Positions 10,697 to 21,277 of a DNA stretch of 64,000 bases are shown here, piece by piece. Source of the stretch: Brachyhypopomus gauderio (Eukaryota; Chordata; Actinopteri; Gymnotiformes; Hypopomidae). Both the position numbers and the translations under genes were made by a program. The notes beneath the pieces were generated by a model. That model was given only the letters and a program-made list of their open reading frames with translations. It had not been told where the DNA came from and did not search any database. The stretch is taken from contig NC_135211.1 of assembly GCF_052324685.1 (NCBI RefSeq), positions 12,016,110-12,080,109 of the forward strand, read 5' to 3'. Positions within the stretch are counted from its first letter, which is position 1. The number at the start of each line of letters is the position of its first letter.

Positions 10697-12851
10697 TTAC
10701 TGCTCGTCTTTGTTCCCTGAAAAAAAGACAACAAATAGCTTCATATACTCCACTGTCAAATATATTTTTATTGAAAATGTTTAGATTGTGCCTTTCAATG
10801 GAACACAACGTCTGAAGCACAATTTTAAACACTATAGGATAAAGATAAATTCCAGAAACATGTTATAAACAGAGGGATGGTGTTATTTTCAAAGCAGGAG
10901 TTTATAACTGTGGAAGGATAGAGGAGTCGTTTTATTTGACTTACAGGTGATTGGTCCAATGGTGAGAGATTGGTGGCTGGAAATGGACCGAGAACTCCTG
11001 GTCAGACATTTCTGTGAAGAGAGGACAGAACATATTCGAACACATCCTCTGGTCTCTGAGCTCCAGGGCAGGACGGTATGTACTCTAAAACACATCCTCT
11101 CTTCTGGTCTCTGAGCTCCAGGGCAGGACTGTATGTGCTCTGAGTGGAGTGTGTGAGTGTACCGTGTTGCAGGATTCTGTAGACTGGTCACACAAGCTCA
11201 GGCGGCAATGGAGGAAGGAGTCTGTGTAGTTGCCGTGATACAGGAAGAGCAGAGCGATGAAGCGTGCATCGAGAGAAACGCCATTCTCAATGAGTGTCAC
11301 GTCACGATTATCGCTGGGACAACTGGGAGTGAGAGAGAGAGAGAGAGAGAGAAGAAGAGGGGTAAAGGGAGAGAGGGAGAGAGAGGGGAATAGGGAAAGA
11401 AAGAAAAGCACTATTGTATGTTTCTACTTAAGTCACATAATTACGAGATTAGAGATAACAAGGCTGTGACTGAAGGACGGTAGCCTGTTTCTTAGACATA
11501 CTGTACACATACACACATAGTGCTGTCCCTGGTCACTAAATCTAATATTAATGACAGACTGCTTCAGAGTGCCATGAGGTTATTATCTCCTCTTTTGCAA
11601 ACCATCTTCATGATAATACAGTATAACAAATGTTGAAAGAGGTAGAGTGAGAGAGGGAGGGGGAGAGAGAGGGAGGGGGAGAAGGAGAGAAAGAGATGTG
11701 GAGAGAGAGAGAGAGCTGAAGATAGCACAAGCACAGCAAAAATCCAAAGTAATTAATAACTCAAGTGCTGAATTAACTCTTACAATGTCTCATTTATGTC
11801 CAGTTGGACACGTGGTGAAGTTTATACACACATAAGCACACACGGAAAACAGGCCCGGAGCTTCATGGTTCTGGTCTCACCGGTTCTGAATGAGGACATA
11901 TCTCTCAGGGTCATCAGCACCAGGGCCGTCTGTGATGTAGCACTCATCCAAGATCACAACAAACACGCTCGTCTCCACCTCCTCCGCCTTTACACCCACG
12001 TACAGTGGTGCACCGAGCGGCAGGTCAACAGGCCCGCTTGGGTAAGCGCTGCTGAAGTTAGCATCCTGGTACAGCGCCATGGAGGCTTGGGTGTTGGGTC
12101 CAACACCGACCAGACCCTTCTCCTGCATCCTGCATACCACAGAGTAGAACCGGCGCCATGCCAGAGATTAACGCATTACATTTGAGATGGACCGCATGCA
12201 TTTGACATGTATGAAATAGTTGAAATATATGAAATGTTTGAAATGTTATTAAAAAAGTTATTAACTCTGAGGATTGGAAACATATCTGAACGATTGAATA
12301 AAACATTTTTAGTTGACTACTTTAGTTGTCCCAGTATGTTTTTTCTTCCCACAGGAAGTGTACATACGGCAGGTGGGGTCTCACTCCTACGCCCATGCTG
12401 GTGAGGGAGTCCAGGGGGTAAACGCAGGAGAAGGGGAAGGCGGAGGGGAGTGAAAACGCCCCCGCACTCATGGGGTACAGGAACAGGGAGTTGGAGTAGA
12501 CGGCATGAGTGTTGTTGACCTGCAAAGACAACAGGGGGGGGGGGGGGGAGACAACGTGTGAGAAAGAAGCGATGCCATGGTAGCAGAGTGATGTCATGTC
12601 AACAGTGTTGCTACAATTCTCTTGGCACACCCTTAAAAACGACCCCAAACAAACGAAAGCAACATACGCCATCATTAAGATAATAGTGCCTGCAAAAGTG
12701 TTCTAGCATTTTAGTGTGCACACGCTGATGTGTTTGTCAGCCACATGCCCTGTGTACTGGATTATTCTCCTTCTCTACCCTCCTGATACAAGACATGAGC
12801 AGGTCTTTCGTGAGCTGACACAGGCAGCCGCGCACTTTAAGGGGAGAGAGG

Positions 12852-12902
<51 letters not shown>

Positions 12903-15870
12903 CTTCACCTTCATCACGTTCCCACACACGCCAGCTCGCCTCTGCACCTCGTACCACACGGTGCCATTGACCTCCTTCTGGGTCACACAGGTGGGGTCCG
13001 CCAGGTGACCTGAGGTCCCGTCAAGGTTCTGGGAGCCTGTGTATTTGGCTGACACACCTATTTGCATTACTGTTCTGGTGCAAAGCAGCTCGGGGGCTGG
13101 AGCTGTCTCTGAGAGGAGGCAGGGAATAGGGAAAGGGTGATTAAGGCAGTGAATGTCTTTAACAAAGCTAATTCCTTGGTTATAACAGGTTATTATTACT
13201 ATTGTTGTTGCATGGTGACTACCTTCACAGACTGCTCCAGCATCCTCATGGTGTCCACAGTTGTGGGTCTGGAAGCCGCTGTGTTTGCACTGCACCAGAT
13301 ATGACTCTGTGCCGTTGCACTGCACGTCGTCCAGCCAGATGGTGCCGGTACCCTGTCCGAAGCGTGCGCTCGCCGGGGCGGCCACGGCCCTTCCACAGCC
13401 CAGCTGCCTGCAAACAACCCGGGCGTCGTCCAGGTCCCAGGAATCATCACACACCGTGCCCCACTCTCCATCGTGGTACACCTCCACCCGCCCCTCACAC
13501 CCGTGGCTGCCTCCGATTAGACGGACGGGGTCTGGGGTCCGGGAGTTGTGGGGTAAACAGGTAATTTTGATATTTATACAGATATTATATTACAGATATT
13601 GATACAGTTACAGTAAATATCACTCATTGTGTAGACAGTATGTTGCCAAAAATGCACACATTTGAAAAAAAGGTCCAAATGAAGCGGATTACATTAAAAA
13701 TGAACTGACTAAGAAAACAACAGATGTTACTGTAAAATGTCTGTTGTTTGCTGGGAGAGGGTAAAATATTACATGTAATACTGTTTCTGTATTGCCATCA
13801 AATGTTAGTTTTTTTACAGTGGTGTGCAGTGATTGACTATGTTCATCTCGAAAAGAGAATATGTGCTAGTGTTTGAAAGAATGATTGGATACTGAACCAG
13901 GTTTGCTGTGTTTTAACAAAGTTGTTTGCATTGTGAAATGCAGAGTTGTTATTTAGAAAATGCGCTTTTGAACACGATATTAACTATTTGGCTATTTGTG
14001 TGAGGTCAATGTGTTGCTGTGTTTAGAGTTTTGACAATGTATCACAAGTATTGGGAAATGCACGTTAGCAGTCGTCAAAAACTGTAAATGGGTCTTATTA
14101 TTTACATTGAGGGGGCGGGACACCTCGCCTGAGGGGGCGACGCCCCCATTCGCCCTCCCGTGGCGCCGGCCCTGATTATGAGAGCTCATAGAGCTCACCT
14201 TTTAAGGTCTCATTTGGAGTCTGACATGACCAGTTGACCTTGTCCGCACTGACACAGGAAGAGCCATCTCTGCAGGTAGCACACACTGCTGTGTTAGCAT
14301 CTAACGAAGAGACAAACAAGATCTTGGTGAACACACACAGCTCTCCAATGCAAACAACATCTCATTTTTGTTATGATGTATTATTTCTGAGCTGGGTCGT
14401 GAGGAACCTTTTGCTCAAGGTTGCAGCACCTTTGCTTTGGTTTAAGAAAATGAGATTTCAAAGCCCCAGAACTCCAGGATTCTCATCTGGAACCACAGAG
14501 TAAGCACCTCACCTGCTGCATAAGCCAGGTAGCACAGAGGTGGCTTGACGAACTTGTAGACGTAGTAGTTTCCAGGGCAGGCCTTGACGTGTATGGGGAA
14601 CTCAAAGTTACAGCAGCCTTCCAGCCAGCTCCCACAAACATCGGCTTCCACGATGCCGTCCAACACAGCTGGGTGGGGCGTCTTGAGCCAGAGAGGCGCG
14701 TCTGTGCCACACATCCGGGGCTTGATACACCTCTCGGGCATTTGGACGCTGGCATTACCCAGGTACATCCGGTACCAGCCGTGCCAGTCGACGTTCATGT
14801 CACAGTGCTTCATATTGCCGGTCTTGAAGTTCGTGGAGCGCCAGAGGTCATCCAGGATGCTGTATTGCTGGCAGGGGTCGGTGCAGCGAGGGGTTCCGCC
14901 GACCTGGATGCAGTCCTGGCCCGGATTGCACACCTCACTGCCGCAACCAACCTGCACGCCCACGGACACGTCAGAGGCCAGGAAGGCAAAAGCCTGGGGC
15001 AGCAGGCACTGAAAGGAACCAGGCGCGTTCTTGCACACCAGCGGATGGACACACGGGCCCGGGACGGCGGAGCACTCGTCGATGTCCACGCACCCCTGCG
15101 CGGGAGACCAGCTGTAGCCAGGCCTGCAACAGGAGATGCTGGCACCACTGCAGTAGCTGGTGTTGTAGCAGGTCATGCCATCGCCCGAGAAGCCCTTAGT
15201 GCACGAGCAGTCGGACGAGTGCAAAGAGGACGCGGCCTGGCCCGGCTTTAGCATGGGGGCGCAGGATGCTTGCTTGTCACATGCCTCACAGGACGTCACG
15301 ATCGAGCCTAAAGAGTACGGTACAGAGGGACACAGAGAGTCACCGCAGCAATACAATAATACAGCAACAAGAGGCAATTGTGATAAAAATGGATATAAAA
15401 TTGAAGTAAAATGGACTTGTGTGTTTTCAAAGTGGAACATTATAATGTTTTTGTCTATTTAATCTTATCCATGCAAAATTTTATATAATTGTCAGTTGAA
15501 TTAGAAACATGAAAAGTGGTGTTTGCTATGGAAGCTCAAATACAGCTACTTAGGTAGACATCATAGAGTGAGCTTTCAAAACAATATCAATAAACAGAAA
15601 TAAATATCTTTGATGATCACAAAATCACAACAAATTATATTATACATAGGTATAAAAGTCACATGGGGATTTTTACATGTAAAATTCATGAAACCTTAAC
15701 AAAATGACATGAAGCATTAATTTAAAAATTTAAAACGTTACTGCAATTCACCACAAAGCCACTCTTTACTAACCTGATACGCAAGAGCTGAATGTTGTTA
15801 CGATGAGCAGCCCCAATATTGTCCAAGATATTGGCATTCCATCAGCACTGCGTCTCTCTTTGATAAACAT
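10697..15870 (-). CDS. secreted GP2/uromodulin-like glycoprotein: EGF, D8C, SRCR and ZP domains
   Basis: Predicted secreted, polymerising mucosal glycoprotein. Ten coding exons, minus strand: 15870-15774, 15307-14513, 14300-14199, 13531-13223, 13108-12909, 12519-12368, 12129-11881, 11322-11163, 11011-10945, 10716-10697. All are GT-AG with consistent phase; 716 aa from the first Met. A second in-frame Met at 15837 gives a cleaner signal peptide ([20 protein letters not shown]-like hydrophobic core). Order: signal peptide; Cys-rich/EGF-like region; calcium-binding EGF (DIDEC, about residue 105); D8C domain (CGTDAPLWL to [10 protein letters not shown], about 230-297); small EGF-like exon 3; SRCR (about 335-435, eight Cys, group B); ZP module (about 440 to the end) closing with a basic RSSRS site and LTIGPITWNKDEQ. 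There is no transmembrane or GPI-anchor segment after the ZP. EGF-D8C-ZP is the uromodulin/GP2 plan; the added SRCR recalls DMBT1-type fish proteins, so no symbol is given. Confidence 0.85.
11394..11575. repeat. block duplicated at 5268-5420, copy 2
   Basis: It lies inside intron 7 (11323-11880) of the GP2/uromodulin-like gene, next to AG-rich tracts at 11331-11395 and 11646-11716. The shared ordered words are listed at the other copy. Confidence 0.7.
12854..12902 (-). repeat. (AG)n tract abutting a 5' splice site
   Basis: On the gene strand this is a CT-repeat beginning about 7 nt inside intron 5 of the GP2/uromodulin-like gene, straight after the donor GTGAAG at 12908-12903. Such pyrimidine repeats are classic sites for PTB-type splicing repressors; an effect here is only inferred. 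Confidence 0.85.
13985..14176 (-). mobile_element. hAT-like element fragment in intron 3
   Basis: On the minus strand it begins CAGGGCCGGCGCCACGGG, a hAT-like end seen on many fish DNA transposons, and runs into AT-rich sequence. No partner terminus or target duplication was found. It sits just downstream of exon 3 of the GP2/uromodulin-like gene. The rest of that intron, to 13560, shows nothing recognisable. Confidence 0.4.
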
Positions 15871-16048
15871 GCCTGTTTCAACTAAGAAATTAAAGGCAGA
15901 TAAGGTATAGCTTTGTTCTTAGCTACGATATTTTATTTTTTTTTGACAAAATAATTATTAGAGATCATCATAACGTACAACTTTCTAATCATTTGCTTCT
16001 CATCATCTCTCATCATAGTTACAAATAATATAGGTAATATGACTTTAC

Positions 16049-16075
16049 CTGTCAGTTAACTGTCCGTAACTGCTG
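16049..16075 (-). other. probable 5' non-coding exon of the GP2/uromodulin-like gene
   Basis: On the minus strand a donor ACAG|GTAAAG ends an exon at 16049, about 20-25 nt downstream of where the TATA-like box predicts transcription to start. It would join the acceptor GAAACAG at 15873-15879, just ahead of the Met at 15870. The 5' boundary is estimated, not seen. Confidence 0.5.
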
Positions 16076-16093
16076 TGATTTCCGTGCTGGGTG

Positions 16094-16100
16094 TATTTAT
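16094..16100 (-). promoter_or_regulatory. TATA-like box ATAAATA for the GP2/uromodulin-like gene
   Basis: CCATAAATACACC on the minus strand lies about 45 nt upstream of the probable non-coding exon's donor and about 225 nt upstream of the first Met codon. Confidence 0.5.
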
Positions 16101-16104
16101 GGAA

Positions 16105-17496
16105 TCACTGAATGGGAGGAGGCATTAGGGGTGAATGGATAACCCCAACAATACACAGGTGTTAATTACTAATTATTCAGCCTACGATGTAAAAACACCT
16201 CAGCGAGGCCAAAAAACATTGACACTGTGTGACCTGTATCGGCTTGTCTTGTGTCAATATGTCAGTGTAAGTAACTTAATGAATATGCCTTTCTTCAGGT
16301 TATAACAAAGTGGGCAGCACAGTCACAGGGATATGCCTGTCACTTTTTTAAAACACTGACAGATCAGGCAAACCTTTGGTCAACAGACATATTCAGAGTT
16401 CATTCTGATCTTATAAACATTCAGATGGGTTTAGTCACCATTATCCTTCTTTTAACTGAACTAGCAATCATGTTATTGTGTAACAATAGAAGACTGAGGA
16501 ACAGTGTAGCTGATATCGTTTTAATTAATGTGTACATTTTTAAATTCGTTTAATCCAGAACACAAGTACATATACAAACGCATGTGCCATTTTATGTTTT
16601 GTTTCACCACAATGTTTGTATGTATGTTTAAGGTACTTATTAAAACATATAGAAATATTTTTTAAAACACAAACTTTCTCAGCTATGGGTGGAATGGTAC
16701 AACTAAACAGTGACTCATGTCTATCTTTCACAATATTGTCCCCACTAACTGTGATAACATGAATAATAACTTTGAACTACACAAAATAGTGGTGTGACCT
16801 ACCGCTCCCACGTCCGCAATTGTGCCTCTGTGACCATAAATTACATATCCTTGACAGTAATTCATCATTAGTAGTTTGTACAAGTCATCATTAATAATAC
16901 TTAGAGTATTTTATCATTTTAGCTTTGAATGACTGATCATAAATCAAATAAATAACAATATTTCATTTTGGGTTGGGTCAAGTAAAAAAAAAAATTGTTG
17001 CTTTGTCATGGGAAATGTTGCAAAACATTAATCATTGGTTCGCCAAAAAATGTGCTTCCCCCTGAAAGGAGCCAGCTGATGCAGTTGGAATGCTCTTAAC
17101 CACTTGAAGACTGGTGGTCTTCCGAGGCTTTTATTTTGAATATATAAATTAAAATAAAACTTCCTGTATACTTCTTGTGGCCTTAAGTGTGCTTCAAGAT
17201 CCTTGATGTGGGGACTTTCCTCGCGTGTTAATGCTCTTATCCAGCTCCTAGCTCTTTTCACTGTGTTTTATAGTTTTGTTATTTACCTGCATACCGAGCA
17301 TAAAGCAAGAGTCAGTGTTTCCGGTACAGGACACGGGCAAAGCGGCTAGCTACATCTCGCTAACTAGTTAGCTTCATCTTTGGCTTAAGTCGCTGGTGAG
17401 CTAGCTGGGTTCAGTAAACTCATCGGGGCAGTTCAGAGCCGTTCGGCGGTTCTGGTGGGTTTGGGTTTACCCGGTCTCGTTATTCTCGCCGTCAGG
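16105..17496. other. intergenic interval between divergent genes
   Basis: Upstream regions of the GP2/uromodulin-like gene (minus) and ciao2b (plus). It is AT-rich, with no recognisable exon, until a GC-richer stretch from about 17310 containing TTTCCGG, an ETS-type motif common in housekeeping promoters, just before ciao2b. No TATA box is seen for ciao2b. Confidence 0.5.
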
Positions 17497-18787
17497 ATGT
17501 CTTGGGGAGCGCGTTTAGAAAACGCCAATCCCTTGATATTTCAGAGAACCGGGGAAAGACCCCTAACGGCGTCTGAAGAGGACGAGAACGTTGCTGATCC
17601 TATTGACGACAGGGAGATTTTTGATATCCTTCCAAAATACACCCAGTACGCGTACATGGATATTAAAGTCTCTCTCTCTGTGAACTTCTTTGCAGTTGTT
17701 GCTGGTAAAGACAGCTATGCTGCATTTCTAAAGCTATGTTTATATTTGAGGTTATATTGCGGAACATAACTTGTGAAACAAATTGTAGATACATTTTTGA
17801 AAAAAAGCAAGACATGGGGTTAATAGCTTGGCTGGTTAACATAAAATAAACATTTCACACCTTAACCGCACGATCACATCTTATTAGGTCAATCAATGAT
17901 CCTGAGCACCCTCTGTCCCTCGAGGAGTTGAATGTTGTGGAACAAGTGCGAGTGAAAGTGAGTTTCTATCTGCCCAAAAAATGTTTACTAAAATTCACCA
18001 CAGGTATTTCTTTTTTTTTTATCCTGCTGCAAAGGTTTGGTCATCCAGATAAGGACAACAGAGTTTTGTTACAGCTTTTTATTGTTCTGCTGTTCAGGTG
18101 AATGATGAAGAGAGTACGGTCTCCGTAGAGTTCACCCCAACCATCCCTCACTGCAGCATGGCAACTCTCATAGGGCTGTCAATCAAAGTGAAACTGCTGC
18201 GGTCGCTGCCAGCCAGGTTCAAGGTGTGTTTTTGGGACGAGGCTTTTTTTTGGTGTTATTTTGCGTCTTATTGCTTTCTCAATGTGTTGTCTGTGCGTGC
18301 AGATCGATGTCCATATCTCTCCGGGTACACATGCCTCAGAAGATGCAGGTGATCTATTGCAGCCTTGTATACGTATAAGTCGTGGAAACTGTACGGTGAA
18401 TACTAACATAAAAAAGCATGTTGACTGAGTTAACGGAACTACCCCTCTTTTGACTTACTGTCCTTTTAAAATGTATATTCATATTTATATTAATCACACT
18501 GTACACATTGCCCAAATGGCCATAACTGCAAAGTGTAGTGGTTGCGCTTTACAATGGTGATTAATTAAAGTGAGTTTGTGTTTACTTCTAACTAAAGTAG
18601 CATTTTCCTTACATAATGGGCCGCCACCCTGTGACTGTGTTGTCTTGTCTTCATGTCAACCCCCACCCACCCCTGTCCCTCCCCAGTTAACAAGCAGCTG
18701 GCTGATAAAGAAAGGGTGGCGGCAGCACTGGAGAACTCGCAGCTGCTGGAGGTGGTGAACCAGTGCCTGTCCACAAGACCTGCATGA
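17497..18787 (+). CDS. ciao2b: cytosolic iron-sulfur assembly component 2B (FAM96B/MIP18)
   Basis: Part of the CIA targeting complex with CIAO1 and MMS19, which delivers Fe-S clusters to cytosolic and nuclear apoproteins. Exons: 17497-17623, 17878-17957, 18098-18223, 18303-18348, 18687-18787; phases 1, 0, 0, 1; 159 aa against about 163 in human. Family landmarks in order: [30 protein letters not shown], the reactive-cysteine motif [46 protein letters not shown]. The start at 17497 ([12 protein letters not shown]) fits family length; an in-frame Met at 17455 would add 14 residues. Exons 1 and 2 join correctly only through an AT-AC intron (separate entry); the other introns are GT-AG. Only the carboxyl end (STRPA) drifts from the ortholog. 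Confidence 0.95.
17624..17877 (+). other. U12-type AT-AC intron (intron 1 of ciao2b)
   Basis: The 254-nt intron starts ATATCCTTCC, a perfect minor-spliceosome 5' site, and ends GATCAC. A U12 branch-site match CCTTAAC (17860-17866; consensus TTCCTTRAY) puts the branch adenosine about 12 nt from the 3' AC, within the usual 10-16 nt. Splicing here restores [16 protein letters not shown]. The GT-AG alternatives tried nearby do not restore this sequence. Confidence 0.92.
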
Positions 18788-19146
18788 CCTCACCAGTCCT
18801 GTGTTTAGCAGGCGGCCTGTGGACGAAGTGTGGAGAAACTGCACACGGCCCAGTCAACTTGGCGCTCTGCTGCTGGCTTACACATTTTTGCTAAAGTGCA
18901 CATTCGGCTGTATGTGAGGAAAGCCTTTTTAGTCTGTCTTCGTATTCGTTTTTCTGATGCAAATATTTCATTTCACTGCACGGTGTAAGCAGCCAACAAA
19001 CTTCTTCCAGGAATGTGGCAGAAAACATGATCAAAACGTGTTTACACTGACTTTAAATATGTCGCTTACATATGTTGTTGGTTATGCTTCGGTGTTTGTT
19101 AACGAGTAACGGCCAATAATGTCAGTAATGGTTGAGATGTTTTGTT

Positions 19147-19152
19147 AATAAA
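19147..19152 (+). terminator. poly(A) signal AATAAA of ciao2b
   Basis: It lies 360 bp after the ciao2b stop codon and is the first canonical signal in the 3' flank. The stretch from here to the tRNA gene at 19630 shows nothing else. Confidence 0.65.
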
Positions 19153-19629
19153 CAAGAATAACAGAAAATTATGTCAGTAATGGTCAGTAAAGTTTCAATG
19201 TGGCGACATGAAAGGATTTGACAGTCTGTCAATCTCTGCAGATGCTGGCTCCAGAGGTCAGGTTGTGTATTCACAGTGATGAACCATTATACGTTTTAAT
19301 TATTTGAATTACTTATTTCTAGCAGTTATAAAATAGTATAACTATTATAATAAAGTGTAAATAATGATTTGACGGTCTTTGGTGGATGCTCTTATTCAGT
19401 GACAAAATATGTGTCAGTATGACACCTTCTCCCTTGGACTCTTGCCCTTTGACCTGGCAGCACGTTCTGTATGCTTCTATTATTATTATTATATCACATT
19501 GCATAAAAGCTGCAGGTTAGGTTGAATTATTATTAAATAAATGAATCAATCGACGTCCGATATTAATAGCACATTTATTATAGTTGGACTTATTCAGCAA
19601 TACGATATTCGTCCAGTCAGCATCTGTAG

Positions 19630-19701
19630 AGCAGAGTGGCGCAGCGGAAGCGTGCTGGGCCCATAACCCAGAGGTCGATGGATCGAAACCATCCTCTGCT
19701 A
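19630..19701 (+). tRNA. initiator tRNA-Met (CAT)
   Basis: A 72-nt cloverleaf. The acceptor AGCAGAG pairs fully with CTCTGCT and is followed by a discriminator A. The anticodon stem-loop is CTGGGCCCATAACCCAG with CAT at 19662-19664. Initiator hallmarks are the A1:U72 pair, three G:C pairs in the anticodon stem, and GATCGAAAC in place of the usual T-loop. As I recall it, the sequence equals the conserved vertebrate initiator gene. No intron. Confidence 0.97.
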
Positions 19702-19707
19702 TCAGCA

Positions 19708-19711
19708 TTTT
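19708..19711 (+). terminator. RNA polymerase III terminator
   Basis: TTTT begins 7 nt after the tRNA 3' end, as expected for a pol III stop. Confidence 0.8.
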
Positions 19712-20724
19712 AGGATTTCAGCTGAAATTACAACCGTTTAAATGTGCTTAGATTCACGTTGAATTCTCGGTATAAACGGAACCATTCTATTGTTATCATT
19801 AAGAAACAATTTTAGTCTTGTTGACACACAAATTGTCTCAGGAATTATATGCATGCATAATTGTTATCTCTATTAGACGTTAAAAGCATTGCATCATCTC
19901 ATGGGTTTCTCTGCCTTATTTTAGCAGCCTCTAGTGGACAGTACGGTGGCTCTGAAAGCAATGCGATGCGAAGGAAAAACGCGCTGCAAATACGCAAAGC
20001 AAATGCATCAAAATGTCAACGCGTGTCTATGAACTAGTGACGGTATATATACGGGGCTCTGTGAAAGACCACACACACAAAGCTGATCTCAGCGTGTGAT
20101 TTAGTTATATGATCTAAATCATTTTGCCAATACAATTTATTTTGATTCTTTTGGCCCTTTAGTGCCTCAATTGAATCTCAATTGAGCCTGCATATTTGTA
20201 TTCACGGCTGTTCAAACTTATTCACAACAGGTCAGACAAGCCAAGAGTGTTTCCATGAGTATATTTCCTAGCGTTAGCCAAAGCTAAAATGAGGCTAGGT
20301 TAATGGCTAGCCAGCGATAACCATTCTTAAGGCAGTATGTTAACAGTGACGCTAACGTTGTTAGTGAGTTAGCTCGTGAATTACATTTCTGATATAGCGG
20401 TAAACGGCAGACAGTTAATGCTAAATTAATAATATAAATGTATTTGTTATGAATTGACACGTTTCTAGCTATGAATATAAACTGCTCCTAAAATCGAACG
20501 CTAGTGTTCTTCAGGAAATTTGGCCACTGACAGTAAATGTTAGAGTTAGCAAAGTTACTTTTTTGTAAACGGTGAACAGGTCAGGCTCACAAAACCGTTG
20601 AGCGACCGTTAACTGGTTAGCTCGCGCTACCTTTTTTAATTCGCCACGAATATTCCAAAAATCTTGTTGTGGTGTTTCGCTGCTGCCACACGAAAGTCGG
20701 CGGCGTGGTTCAATTCAAAAGGAA

Positions 20725-20935
20725 CACGATGTTACGACCTTTTCCAGACGTATTGGAGATGTAAGTGTTCTAGCTGTCAAATTGCAGATCGGGTGAATAT
20801 ATTCAGGAAGACGTCTATGCGTAGACGTCTGCAACACGACGATAATAAGACCATTGTAAAATCAATCCAAATGGAACAGACGCATTTAAGATGTTACGAC
20901 CTTTTCCAGACGTATTGGAGACGTATATGTGCTAT
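20725..20935. repeat. pair of 32-bp direct repeats flanking a short palindrome
   Basis: A unit containing GATGTTACGACCTTTTCC followed by AGACGTATTGGAGA occurs at about 20728 and again at about 20889. Between them, at 20808-20829, AGACGTCTA and its exact reverse complement TAGACGTCT are separated by 4 nt. No gene is recognised in 19712-21167; AT-rich sequence and a (CA)n run at 21112-21150 make up the rest. Confidence 0.7.
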
Positions 20936-21100
20936 CAGGGTAGCCAGTCAAATATCTAACTGAGCTACTTACCGAAAGAACTGCAAAGAACTTGTGGTCT
21001 GTTACAACAATTTACTGCAGAACAAGACATTGAGGTGTGGTACTAGAGGGCAGCGGACTCACGGAGGCTTCACTTTTCACTCGTGTCGTCCAGTCCACAC

Positions 21101-21153
<53 letters not shown>

Positions 21154-21167
21154 TCTGGTTACTAAGT

Positions 21168-21203
21168 GACGCGTTGCTAAGTAACGCATTACTAACATAA
21201 CTG
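21168..21203 (+). mobile_element. hAT terminus fragment next to a TATA promoter
   Basis: These 36 nt match the right end of the hAT element at 26353-26388 at 31 positions (shared core CTAAGTAACGC and a final ACTG). The other terminus was not found. It ends 22 nt before a TATA box. Confidence 0.55.
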
Positions 21204-21225
21204 GTGATGTCACAATTAAAGTGCC

Positions 21226-21233
21226 TATAAAAG
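21226..21233 (+). promoter_or_regulatory. TATA box TATAAAAG
   Basis: A consensus TATA box about 52 nt upstream of the first ATG (21278) of the unrecognised gene; transcription would start near 21256. Confidence 0.7.
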
Positions 21234-21277
21234 GAGCGGCCACTCTTTAAAACGACAGTCATTCATTGACGACGTTT

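Noticed and set aside
14589-15251. A 220-codon plus-strand open frame
   Set aside because: It is antisense to exon 2 of the GP2/uromodulin-like gene, whose minus-strand frame has EGF and D8C signatures; the plus frame has no domain.
17624-17730. Continuous reading of ciao2b exon 1 through [10 protein letters not shown] to a stop
   Set aside because: It breaks family conservation exactly at ATATCCTT; the AT-AC splice restores it.
21156-21200. Tandem RFX X-box motifs upstream of the TATA box
   Set aside because: The same words occur in the terminus of the hAT element at 26353-26388, so similarity to X-boxes may be incidental; kept only as a remark.
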